The position numbers and the translations under genes are program-made. This document shows positions 8,512-16,761 of a stretch of 64,000 nt of DNA, piece by piece; the first letter of the stretch is position 1, and the number at the start of each line of letters is the position of its first letter. A model generated the notes under the pieces. That model had not been told where the DNA came from, made no database searches, and saw only the letters and a program-made list of their open reading frames with translations. This DNA is from Prosthecobacter sp. (GTDB lineage Bacteria; Verrucomicrobiota; Verrucomicrobiia; Verrucomicrobiales; Verrucomicrobiaceae), in the NCBI RefSeq assembly GCF_034366625.1, contig NZ_JAXMIH010000006.1, positions 1,116,001-1,180,000 of the forward strand, read 5' to 3'.

Positions 8512-11500
8512 TTAGTTTTGATCGAGCGCGCCCTTGGTGAGCGTCTGTCCGAGGATGCGCCCGGTGTTGGGTGGCAGGACGAGTTTCGGTGGCTTTGGCA
8601 GGCCGCTGGGCTTGAATTTTTGCAGGCTCTCCAGCGTGCTGGACATCTGCTGGACAACTTTTTCGGGCGTGTAGCCGATCTGGGCGAGTTTTTGCTCCAC
8701 CTGCGCCGGGGAGAAGCCGGGCTTGCCGCACTGCTCCATGATGCCGGCGGCCTCCGTGAGCTTCGGCGGCACATTGGCGACGGTTTTGCCCATGCTGGAG
8801 TTCAACGCGTCCACGCGGCCTTGAATCTGGTTTTTGAACTGCTTCGTCGTCTGGCGGAAGCCCTCCTCCATCTTGCCTTCGGCGGCGGAGGAGAGGTTGT
8901 TCGCGCGGTGCTGAAGTTCGGCAGCTTTTTCGAGGTTTCCGGCGGCAGCCTCCTTCTTGGCGAGTTCGCTGAGCTTCGTGGCGTCCTTCTGCATGTTCTG
9001 CGCCTCATTGCGCCATTCGTATTGCTTGTGCTCCATCGTTTTGCCCACGCCTTCGACATCGCTGAAATCGCGGCCCTTCACGTTGCTGTTGGTGGCGGTT
9101 TGCAGGTCTTTGTCACCGGTACCGTAAGCCTCCGCATCGAGACGGTCGGTGACGGACTGGTCCATCTTGTGGTTGTAGTCATTGATGGCTTTTGAATCGA
9201 CGACGGGCTTGCCGTTGCCGTCGAGCTTCACACTGCCGTCCGGGTGCGTTTCATATGGCAGCTTGCCTTCATGGCGGGCTTTGTAGAACTCCTCGTTGTA
9301 GATGCGCTTCGCATCCGTCTTCGGCACATCGACATGGCCGCTGAACGGCTTCCCCGTGCGCGGGTCGATGCCGTCCTGCGGCACGCGGTAGGTCACGTCC
9401 TGGTCAAAGCTGGCCTTCTTCGGATTGACGTTGTCCGGCACCTTGCCGGGCGTCTGGACGAAATCGTCGCCATGCGTTTTCGGCGCGCCCTTGGGTTTCT
9501 TCGCGAAGCCGCTCGGATCAGGCGTCGGCACATCACCCGGTTTGTTGGTGGGTTGCACCACCTTCACTTTATCAGGGGGGACTCCATATTCCTTGGCGAT
9601 GCGTTGCTTCGCGGCGTCGTGCGCCTGGTTGTACGATTTGCCGAGATCCTCGCTGAAACCTTTGCGCACATTGTCCGCCGCGTCGCCCGTGCGCCCATTG
9701 AGCGACTGCATCGCATGTTTGTCCTGCTGCACGGCATCCAGTGCCTTCCGGACATCGGCAGCGCTTTCGGGCGTGGGATTGCTGCGATGCTGGTTCATCG
9801 CCTCTTCGAGTTGATCGACTTTCTTGCCGCCCATCTCGCGGCCTTTCTCAAAGGCATCGGTGCGGTCCTTGACCGAGGCATCCGATGGGCCGGGCAGCTT
9901 GGTGCTGGGCAGATCGGGGTTCTTCGGCTTTGGCCCGCCCACGAAATCCTTCACGTCCTTTTGCAGGTATTTGCCCGCTTTCTCCAACTGATCCTTCGCG
10001 GCGCGATCAAAGTCGGTGCCCTTCAAGGTGGCGTCGTAGGCCGCGCCCGCAGTCTTGCCGGTCAATGCCAAGCCCTTCTCCATCACGCGGCCCACGCCTT
10101 CGTCAAAGATGACCTTGCCCGCGGCATTCGTGAAAGCCTCCATACCGCTCTTGCCCGCCATCACGTCGTCATGGACGCCATACATTTTCTCGGCGACCTC
10201 CATGCCATACTCCGACTGGCCGCCGGTGGCCGCGCCGAGCAGACCGCGCAGCGCCATCGCCTTGTAGGAGGTTTCGCCGTCGGAGTTCGTGCCGGTGAAG
10301 ACCTCGCGTGCGGTGCTCTGCGCACCATCTTTGACCCAGTTCGCGTCGCGGGCCTCCTGGCGTGATTTTTCGGCATCCATCTCCTTGCCGACGAGACTGC
10401 GGATTTTCTTGATCTGATCCGAAGGCGGTGGTTTGCCCGCGAGCAGATCCTTCGACATCTGATTGAGCTTCTCCAGCATCTTTTCCGACTGGCCGTCGGT
10501 GTAGCTGAGATTGCCCTGCGCCTGGAGGTTGCGAATGCCCTCGGCGGTCTTGTGAATGTCCTGCAGCGTCTGCGCCTCCTGCTTGTGCTGCTGCACCATC
10601 TGCTCCAGCACCGGATCGGGCCGCCAGATGTCGCGCTCGCGGGCGGTGTAGGAGATGGTGGCTCCCTTTTCGGCGAGATCCTTGTTCAGCCGGTCACGTT
10701 CCCGTGTCAGGCGGTCGATTTCGCGGTCGTGCTCGCTGGTGTCGCGACCTGCGGCTTTCAAACCATCGCGGATTGATTGCACGAAGCCGATTTGCTCGAC
10801 GGTGTTCTTGTAATCGTTCTGTGTCTGGCGGGTGTTTTCGGCGTTAACGATGCCCTGCCAGTATTTGTCGGCGTCCTCCTTGTTCGGAAAGAAGTGCTCC
10901 TTGCCGTCATCGTCCTTCACCATCCAGCCTTCGCCTGCCTTGCCCTCGCCGGGAGCGAGACCTGCGCCAACTGTCTCGCCAGCCGTCTGACCCAGGGCGT
11001 TGCCAACACCCGTGGCGGTGCCAACCACGGCGCTTTGACCGAGCAAATTCATGCCGCCTTCTGCTGCGAAGCGGGAGGGATCCGCACCCCATTCGGGAAG
11101 ACCCGAGTCATCCGCCACAAGATCCTCGCAGACCAGGAAAGCCAGCACACCCGCTGCGACACCGGCACCCGGCAGCGGAGGCGGCGTTTTGCCTTTCCTG
11201 GGGTTCCCACCGCGCAGCACACCGATGATGAAACCGAACATCGAGGCCACCGTTCCCCACAAGGCTGTGGCGACGGGGAAAAAGAACGTCGAGGCCGGCG
11301 CGGTCTTTGTCAGTGTGGGCACCATCAGCATCGTGGGAAACTTTGCCACATCATGATAGCCGCCGCTGAGGCCCACGGTGGAGAAGTGGATGATCAAACC
11401 GAGCGCCGCGCCTTGCAGGAAGGCCTGCGTCTTGGATTTGATCATGCGCATCGGGTAGAGCAGCAGCCTTTTTAGCGAGAACTTCCCCTGCGCGTCAAAG

Positions 11501-12330
11501 ATGCCGCTCGCGCTCTTCACGAACTGCAGCAGCAGACGCGGCGTTTTGAGAATGAGCTGCTTCACATGCAGCTCACCTGCCGTCCATGCGGGATGCGTCG
11601 CCACCGCGGCATCAAACCGCGCCACCGAGCAACCCGACAGCCGGTCGTGAAGACCGCGCATGCCCAGCAAAGAGAGCAGCACCGCCACCTGGATGCCCGC
11701 GCCTGCAAAAAAAACGAGGCGATTCAGCAGCCATGGTTCGCTGCGCATGGGCGACCCCATCTGAATCTGCCACAGCACCATGCAGAGAAACATCGCACCC
11801 GCGAAGACGCCGATCTTGATCATCCAGCGCTTCTTCAGCATCACGAAGCCCGGCTTGCCACCCTCGGCAGTCACGACGCGCACACCTGCGATGCGTTTGC
11901 CCGGCGAACGCCCGCCCGCAACCTCCGTGAACCAATACAGAGCGGCCACCAGCAGTGGCAGCCATGGAATGAGCGTCGCAGTCTGACCACCAAAGGGCAG
12001 CGGAAAGCGCCAGCTCGTCCACGCCGAGACCCAAATCATCTGTCCGATCAACCAGGCAACTCCGAAAATGATCGCCGCGTCGATCGCGCTGGCTTTCACA
12101 CGGTCTGCCAGCGCCGCAGGGGGCAACGGCGGTGGTGGAGTGCCGCCGCTTATCATGACATGCACCGGCCCTTGGCGTTGCGAGGCCGGTTTGGCCTCAT
12201 CCACCGCTTGAGGGAATGATTCCATCACCACCGGCTTGCCGCAGGCAGGACAAAACTTCGCCCCGGACGCGACAACGGAGGAGCAATGGTTGCATTTGAG
12301 CACGTCCGGTTCTTGTGCTGGCTTAGACAT
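8512..12330 (-). CDS. Giant zinc-ribbon / RDD membrane protein with long coiled-coil C-terminus
   Basis: The start at 12330 puts the zinc ribbon (LKCNHC...FCPAC) at residues 12-30; the open frame extends upstream without support. The product has 1272 residues. Residues 74-240 match an RDD domain: an Ala-Asp-Arg start in PAALADRVKASAIDAA, SPGKRIAGVRVV, and an HDRLSG end. Several further hydrophobic segments lie around residues 275-390. From about 400 to the end the chain is hydrophilic, with charged coiled-coil stretches (REIDRLTRERDRLNKDLAEK), Gly/Ala-rich segments and Pro/Lys-rich linkers. The C-terminal half resembles the middle of polymorphic-toxin or secreted scaffold proteins, but I see no known toxin domain. 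First gene of the zinc-ribbon operon. Confidence 0.75.
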   Translation of the reverse strand: MSKPAQEPDVLKCNHCSSVVASGAKFCPACGKPVVMESFPQAVDEAKPASQRQGPVHVMISGGTPPPPLPPAALADRVKASAIDAAIIFGVAWLIGQMIWVSAWTSWRFPLPFGGQTATLIPWLPLLVAALYWFTEVAGGRSPGKRIAGVRVVTAEGGKPGFVMLKKRWMIKIGVFAGAMFLCMVLWQIQMGSPMRSEPWLLNRLVFFAGAGIQVAVLLSLLGMRGLHDRLSGCSVARFDAAVATHPAWTAGELHVKQLILKTPRLLLQFVKSASGIFDAQGKFSLKRLLLYPMRMIKSKTQAFLQGAALGLIIHFSTVGLSGGYHDVAKFPTMLMVPTLTKTAPASTFFFPVATALWGTVASMFGFIIGVLRGGNPRKGKTPPPLPGAGVAAGVLAFLVCEDLVADDSGLPEWGADPSRFAAEGGMNLLGQSAVVGTATGVGNALGQTAGETVGAGLAPGEGKAGEGWMVKDDDGKEHFFPNKEDADKYWQGIVNAENTRQTQNDYKNTVEQIGFVQSIRDGLKAAGRDTSEHDREIDRLTRERDRLNKDLAEKGATISYTARERDIWRPDPVLEQMVQQHKQEAQTLQDIHKTAEGIRNLQAQGNLSYTDGQSEKMLEKLNQMSKDLLAGKPPPSDQIKKIRSLVGKEMDAEKSRQEARDANWVKDGAQSTAREVFTGTNSDGETSYKAMALRGLLGAATGGQSEYGMEVAEKMYGVHDDVMAGKSGMEAFTNAAGKVIFDEGVGRVMEKGLALTGKTAGAAYDATLKGTDFDRAAKDQLEKAGKYLQKDVKDFVGGPKPKNPDLPSTKLPGPSDASVKDRTDAFEKGREMGGKKVDQLEEAMNQHRSNPTPESAADVRKALDAVQQDKHAMQSLNGRTGDAADNVRKGFSEDLGKSYNQAHDAAKQRIAKEYGVPPDKVKVVQPTNKPGDVPTPDPSGFAKKPKGAPKTHGDDFVQTPGKVPDNVNPKKASFDQDVTYRVPQDGIDPRTGKPFSGHVDVPKTDAKRIYNEEFYKARHEGKLPYETHPDGSVKLDGNGKPVVDSKAINDYNHKMDQSVTDRLDAEAYGTGDKDLQTATNSNVKGRDFSDVEGVGKTMEHKQYEWRNEAQNMQKDATKLSELAKKEAAAGNLEKAAELQHRANNLSSAAEGKMEEGFRQTTKQFKNQIQGRVDALNSSMGKTVANVPPKLTEAAGIMEQCGKPGFSPAQVEQKLAQIGYTPEKVVQQMSSTLESLQKFKPSGLPKPPKLVLPPNTGRILGQTLTKGALDQN

Positions 12331-12403
12331 CGGAGGGAACCGTGTGGCCACTGCCTGTGGCTGACAATGTGAACCTCCGAGCCAGAATTGCGCACCTCTT
12401 CCT
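12331..12403. promoter_or_regulatory. Divergent intergenic region
   Basis: These 73 bases separate the start codons of two divergent genes, the minus-strand RDD protein and the plus-strand membrane protein. They must hold at least the promoter of the three-gene zinc-ribbon operon. I cannot assign -35/-10 boxes with confidence. Confidence 0.4.
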
Positions 12404-13381
12404 ATGAACACCGCCCTCCGTCCTCTGCCCATTTCCGTGTGGATCGCCAGCTTTGGCTCCATCGCGCTGCTCATCGCCCACGTGGCAGGGATCAGCACCA
12501 TGAACGCGCTGCTTCTGCCGCTGGCGCTGCCTTGCGTGTTATGGATTGCGGCTGTCTGGATCATCAGCGCGAAGCGTGGCGATACGTTTCTCTCCAGCCG
12601 GCTTCGTCTTGGCTTCGTGGGTGGTTTGTGGGGCACGGTGGGCTATGACGCCGTGCGCGTGCCATTGCACCTCATGGGTTTGAACCCCTTTCCGCCCATT
12701 CGCGCTTACGGCATGTGGGTCGCAGGCATGGACCACGCCACGCCGCTGACAGACCTCGTCGGTTTCACCTACCATATCTCGAACGGCATCACCTTTGGCT
12801 GGATCTATGCGCTGCTGATGACCGGCAGACATTGGGGCTGGGGCGTTCTGTTTGGCCTGGGGCTGGAGGTGATGGCTGTGGTCACGCCGTTTGGTGAGTT
12901 GTTTGGCCTGCGTGCGGTCTCGCAGACGGTGATCATCGCCTTCGTCGCGCATCTGTTTTACGGCTACCCGCTCGGACGTATCTGCCAGGATCGCCAGACA
13001 CGCGGTCTTGGCATCTCATTGGGCTGGTCTGGCACGGCTATTGTCGCGCTGGCCGTGTGGTTCGTGCTCGCGTGGCAGCCAGTGGCTGGTTATCCCGAGC
13101 TTTCCGGCCGTGTGATCCGTTTCGGTCCCGCCGCGATCTATCCTGGCGTGCGTGACATCCATCTGCCTGCTGGTGCCGAGGTCACGCTGCGGAATGAAAC
13201 CGAACGCGAGCTGAAGCTCCGCCTCCGCAGCACCAAGGACGGCCATCACAGCACCGGAGTCGAGATTGTGTTGCCACCGAAGGCTGAAAAAGTGCATGCC
13301 ATGTCCGGCAGCGGCCTGTTTCAGTTTGCCGTGCCCGGCGAACCTTGGCGCAGCTCGTGGGTGTTCGTATGGGAGCGTTAA
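12404..13381 (+). CDS. Polytopic membrane protein with C-terminal beta-rich domain
   Basis: A protein of 325 residues. About six or seven hydrophobic helices fill residues 10-235, with a conserved-looking cytoplasmic or lumenal loop GLNPFPPIRAYGMWVAGMDHA. The last 90 residues (from ELSGRVIRFGPAAIYPG) form a strand-rich domain with the rhythm of a cupredoxin-like sandwich (LPAGAEVTLRNETERELKLRL, LFQFAVPGEPWRSSWVF). It lacks a clear Cys and Met copper-ligand set. It is the only plus-strand gene in this part of the window, and its stop overlaps the stop of the convergent gene by four bases. Function unknown. Confidence 0.7.
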   Translation: MNTALRPLPISVWIASFGSIALLIAHVAGISTMNALLLPLALPCVLWIAAVWIISAKRGDTFLSSRLRLGFVGGLWGTVGYDAVRVPLHLMGLNPFPPIRAYGMWVAGMDHATPLTDLVGFTYHISNGITFGWIYALLMTGRHWGWGVLFGLGLEVMAVVTPFGELFGLRAVSQTVIIAFVAHLFYGYPLGRICQDRQTRGLGISLGWSGTAIVALAVWFVLAWQPVAGYPELSGRVIRFGPAAIYPGVRDIHLPAGAEVTLRNETERELKLRLRSTKDGHHSTGVEIVLPPKAEKVHAMSGSGLFQFAVPGEPWRSSWVFVWER

Positions 13382-14124
13382 ACTTGAATCGCAGGCGGCT
13401 TGTCGCGCTTCAGCTTCGTCAATTCAGCAACGGCGAGTTCCGCCTTCGGCATTTCAGCCGGCGGCACGGGGAGCAGCACCTGTTCCTCCTGAACACCGGT
13501 GCGCGTGATGAACGCATAACGCACGCGCAGCCAGTAACGGCCCTCCTCCGTCTCCAAATCCACGCCCTGGAGCCACGAGCCGACCATCGACCACGAATGC
13601 AGCTCGTCACCGAGCATCACGCATTTTTTGCCCACGCGAACGCGTGTTTCCGTCGTGCTGAGCCGGCGCAGCCGCGCCCCAGGTGTCAGCGTGGCCGCCA
13701 GGCCGGTGGCCACCATGACGAACAGCAGCATTGCCGCCACCCAGACGCCCGCCTCCGGGTCGTAGATGATGAAACCGCCGCCGATCGTGATGCAGAAGAA
13801 CCACACGATGCGCAGCAGCATCTTTTTCGCGGACTTCTCCTCCTCATACTGACGTTGGAGGATCTCGCGCCACAGGTCCGCCGGAATGCTCCACTCCGTG
13901 ATGAACTCGCCCGTGCCGCTCAGCAACGCCTCGGCCTGCTTGCCGCGGCTGCGGAACATCAGCGCCGTGATCACCGCTGTCATGCACACAAAGCCTGACA
14001 GCACGATCATGGCATAGCCGCCGTTCATCATGTCCCAGTCACCCAGCGAGGGGATGAAACAGGCGAGGAAGAAAACCAGCGCCACGATCCAGGCGCGGCG
14101 GGCGATTTTGAAGTCTCGGTTCAT
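13378..14124 (-). CDS. Membrane protein of unknown function
   Basis: A protein of 248 residues with two pairs of transmembrane helices (about residues 12-55 and 100-145) and a C-terminal cytoplasmic-looking domain of about 100 residues. The segment MLGDELHSWSMVGSWLQGVDLETEEGRYWLRVRYA suggests a small beta-rich domain like those that follow helix pairs in PH-like bacterial membrane proteins; that is only a resemblance. Its start codon overlaps the stop of the zinc-ribbon gene upstream by four bases (ATGA), so it is the third gene of a tight minus-strand operon. Confidence 0.7.
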   Translation of the reverse strand: MNRDFKIARRAWIVALVFFLACFIPSLGDWDMMNGGYAMIVLSGFVCMTAVITALMFRSRGKQAEALLSGTGEFITEWSIPADLWREILQRQYEEEKSAKKMLLRIVWFFCITIGGGFIIYDPEAGVWVAAMLLFVMVATGLAATLTPGARLRRLSTTETRVRVGKKCVMLGDELHSWSMVGSWLQGVDLETEEGRYWLRVRYAFITRTGVQEEQVLLPVPPAEMPKAELAVAELTKLKRDKPPAIQV

Positions 14125-15257
14125 GGTTTTGTGGGAATCAGTTTCACGTCATCGAAGTACACCGGGCCCTCCATCCAGATGGCCTCCACGCTCACACTCA
14201 CCACCTTCTTCGGCAGGTCGTAGAACGCGAACTCCAGCTCCCGCCATTGCCCGATGGGCCGCACCACGGCGTCGCGGATGATGGAATTGCCGAGGTCGTT
14301 GACCAGCCGCACGCGCAGGCGGATGCCCTCCGGCGTGCGGCCATCATCGAAACGAATCAGCTTTGAGCTCATCGGGTGCAGCATCCGCAGTGCGATGGTG
14401 GCCTCCTCAGTTCCGGCCGCGAGCTTCAGAGGAAGATCGAAACTCATCTCATCCGGTCCCGTGATGCAGGCCACATGATTTCCCTTCTGCGTCGGATCAG
14501 CCACGATGACGGCGTTGTCGCTGTTGGGACCACCTGGAGCCGCAGACTCGAAATCACCACCCATCACGCCGCTCGCGCTGCTTTTGGGAGTGGCGGGCAC
14601 TTTCGCCGTGGAGCTGCTGCCCAGGCCGCGATCTTTGAGAAAAACCTCCAAAGCCACATAATCACCCGAAACCGGCTCCATCCACTCGATGCGCCGGTCT
14701 GAGCGGGAAATGCGAAACAGGCCGATCATCGGACTCACATTCGGATCGTAGCCCGAATCCGCCGAATGCGTCTCACGCAGCGACACATCCGACCAGCCCT
14801 CCGCGTCATACGGCTCCGCATGCATCGTCATGCCGACGCCGCGAGGCAGGGATTTTCTCAGTTCGATGAGCCACGGTTGTTTTTGAAACCATAGAGTCAT
14901 CTCCGCCAGATCCTGTGCTGCGGCGACTGCCGGGTCCGCTGGCACGGATGGCTTGGTTGGAACTGCGGGCGCTGGGGTTGCAGATGATGGCGAAGCCGGC
15001 TTTGGGCCTGGCTTGAACCAGCCCATCAGCCGCTCGCGCTGGCTGTAACCTGCAAAACCCAGCGCTCCGGCCATGATGGCCGCGATGATCGGCAGCCACA
15101 GCATGCCTCCGCCCGCTTTCGCTGGAGGCACAGGCGTGCTCACTGCCGGTGGCAGTGGTGCTGTCACCGCGTTGCCGCATTGTTCGCAAAAACGCACGCC
15201 CTCGGCGAGCGTGGCACCGCATTTCGCGCAGCAGGTCTGGTTCGTCGGCGTGCTCAT
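14121..15257 (-). CDS. Zinc-ribbon membrane protein with extracytoplasmic lectin-like domain
   Basis: A protein of 378 residues. An N-terminal zinc ribbon (CAKCG...FCEQCG, residues 10-29) is followed by a Pro-rich linker, one transmembrane helix (about 50-72, MLWLPIIAAIMAGALGFAGY) and a large exported part. The last 160 residues (from GVMGGDFESAAPGG to YFDDVKLIPTKP) have the pattern of a carbohydrate-binding-like jelly roll: an N-terminal 'GDFE', a central 'RVRLVND' and a terminal 'YFDDVKL'. Overlaps of four bases on both sides couple it to the FG-GAP gene upstream and the membrane protein downstream. Ligand unknown. Confidence 0.75.
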   Translation of the reverse strand: MSTPTNQTCCAKCGATLAEGVRFCEQCGNAVTAPLPPAVSTPVPPAKAGGGMLWLPIIAAIMAGALGFAGYSQRERLMGWFKPGPKPASPSSATPAPAVPTKPSVPADPAVAAAQDLAEMTLWFQKQPWLIELRKSLPRGVGMTMHAEPYDAEGWSDVSLRETHSADSGYDPNVSPMIGLFRISRSDRRIEWMEPVSGDYVALEVFLKDRGLGSSSTAKVPATPKSSASGVMGGDFESAAPGGPNSDNAVIVADPTQKGNHVACITGPDEMSFDLPLKLAAGTEEATIALRMLHPMSSKLIRFDDGRTPEGIRLRVRLVNDLGNSIIRDAVVRPIGQWRELEFAFYDLPKKVVSVSVEAIWMEGPVYFDDVKLIPTKP

Positions 15258-16243
15258 GGGGTGATGATCTCCACCTGCAATCCGTCGTTCGAGACCTGCA
15301 CCTCCACGACCGGCGTGCCGTTGAGAATGGCCGCTTCCGCCTTCGCGCCGCCGATCACGCGCAGCGGCATCTGCGCCATGCCCTCACGGTTCTCCGCCGA
15401 GGGGAAAAACACATCCACATCGTCCTCGGTGTCGCGATGCGTGCCGCGATGCACGTTCGCCCGGTCCTGGCGCAGCACCTCCAGCACCTTCTTGAGCGGC
15501 GCTCCCGCCGAATTGACATGATCGCGCGCGCTCAGCCGAGCGCGGTAGGCATCCGGCCGCACGCCTGCTGATTCATCGCCACCGCCCAGCGCGGCTGGCG
15601 GTTCGATCCAGCGCACGAGATCATAGCCGTCGCCCTTCGCGGAGAGAACGCCAATCGCAGTCATCATATCGCCGCTTTCCGGCAGCGTTACCAGTTTCAC
15701 CACCCAGCCACCTTCCGCGCTCGCGCCGATCCATTTCTCCACCCAATACGCCGAGGTGGATGGCGACTCCGACCAGCGAAACACCGCGCCCTGCTGTCCT
15801 TTGCCCACCAAGGCCTTTGATTGTCGCGGCTCAAAGGCTGCGCCAGTCCACTTCAACATGCGGAAGAACGTGGGAGACACATCACTCTGCGGCGCAGGCA
15901 CCAGCAGCTCGATCTTCCCATCGCGATCCACATCGCCTGCGAGTTGCGGCAGACTGATGCCGAAGTCCCACTCGCCAAACGCCAGCGGATGATCGACATC
16001 GAGAACCTCCGGACTCTTCCACAGGATGGCTCCCTGCGCGTCCTTCACGAGAAGCTGGTAAAAAGTGCCGAGTTGGTCATCCGTCCCCAGCTTGCGCCGT
16101 GAGATCTGCTCCGCCACGCCGTCGCCATTCAAATCCGCCGCCAGCACCGTCGGCTCCGAGGGGATTTCCTCGCCACGGCAAAGGCAGGCAGCCACCAATG
16201 CCAGAACCATCCGCCGCAAAGTCAGTGTCTTCATGATGCTCAT
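15254..16243 (-). CDS. Exported FG-GAP/VCBS-like protein
   Basis: Two in-frame ATGs, at 16243 and 16234, both give an export signal (MKTLTLRRMVLALVAACLCRGEE from the second). The first is used here and 16234 is equally possible. The product has about 329 residues. It carries calcium-binding loop motifs of integrin-like FG-GAP repeats: AADLNGDGVAEQI near residue 40 and GDVDRDGKIELLVP near residue 105. An unassigned C-terminal region follows. It is the first gene of the three-gene operon that continues with the zinc-ribbon/jelly-roll protein. A surface or periplasmic beta-propeller is likely; the partner is unknown. Confidence 0.7.
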   Translation of the reverse strand: MSIMKTLTLRRMVLALVAACLCRGEEIPSEPTVLAADLNGDGVAEQISRRKLGTDDQLGTFYQLLVKDAQGAILWKSPEVLDVDHPLAFGEWDFGISLPQLAGDVDRDGKIELLVPAPQSDVSPTFFRMLKWTGAAFEPRQSKALVGKGQQGAVFRWSESPSTSAYWVEKWIGASAEGGWVVKLVTLPESGDMMTAIGVLSAKGDGYDLVRWIEPPAALGGGDESAGVRPDAYRARLSARDHVNSAGAPLKKVLEVLRQDRANVHRGTHRDTEDDVDVFFPSAENREGMAQMPLRVIGGAKAEAAILNGTPVVEVQVSNDGLQVEIITP

Positions 16244-16316
16244 GATAAGACTCAAGAGCCGCGAACTCCACACGGCTCTTGGGCACTCTGAGCCGTTTCT
16301 TGCGCCCGCCATTGGG

Positions 16317-16700
16317 TCAATCGTACATGACCGTCCGTTTTGATTTCAGCGAGTCTTTGCCGCACTTCGGGCAGTGTTTCAGATCCTCAATTTGCTCCAT
16401 GTTCACGAAAGGCGTCTTGCAGGCAGGGCAGTTGAAGATCTCCCTCATTCGTCCCGTGAGCGCATCCCAGAATCTCAAGGGCAGCGGACGTGGTTTGCCC
16501 TCGCGCTTCCATGTCACGGACACGGACTTGGCACATTTTTGGCAGTAACCCGAAGCCTCCTCAAACATTCGCCCGCCACCGATGCCGATGGTGGTCGTGA
16601 AACCACATTTTGCGTCCGTACAACGCACGTCATATTGCGTTCCCGCCAAGGCGGACCCCGTCATCAAAAGCACCAGCATCCAGAAGTGAGGCATTTTCAT
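16317..16700 (-). CDS. Exported Cys-rich zinc-ribbon protein
   Basis: A small protein of 127 residues with a signal peptide (MKMPHFWMLVLLMTGSALAG) followed by four Cys knuckles: CTDAKC, CQKC, CPAC and CPKC. These can form two zinc ribbons. Zinc ribbons are usually cytoplasmic, so an exported version is uncommon. A second start at 16694 is possible. It lies 73 bases upstream of the FG-GAP gene on the same strand and may be the first gene of that operon. Function unknown. Confidence 0.65.
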   Translation of the reverse strand: MKMPHFWMLVLLMTGSALAGTQYDVRCTDAKCGFTTTIGIGGGRMFEEASGYCQKCAKSVSVTWKREGKPRPLPLRFWDALTGRMREIFNCPACKTPFVNMEQIEDLKHCPKCGKDSLKSKRTVMYD

Positions 16701-16761
16701 GCTGGCAGCCTATGGCCCGTTTGCCCTCCGGCATTTTCAATCACTGCGCATTCCTTGCGGC

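Noticed and set aside
9244-10365. Plus-strand frame opposite the giant RDD protein
   Set aside because: Antisense shadow of the coiled-coil region; no ribosome-binding site or family resemblance.
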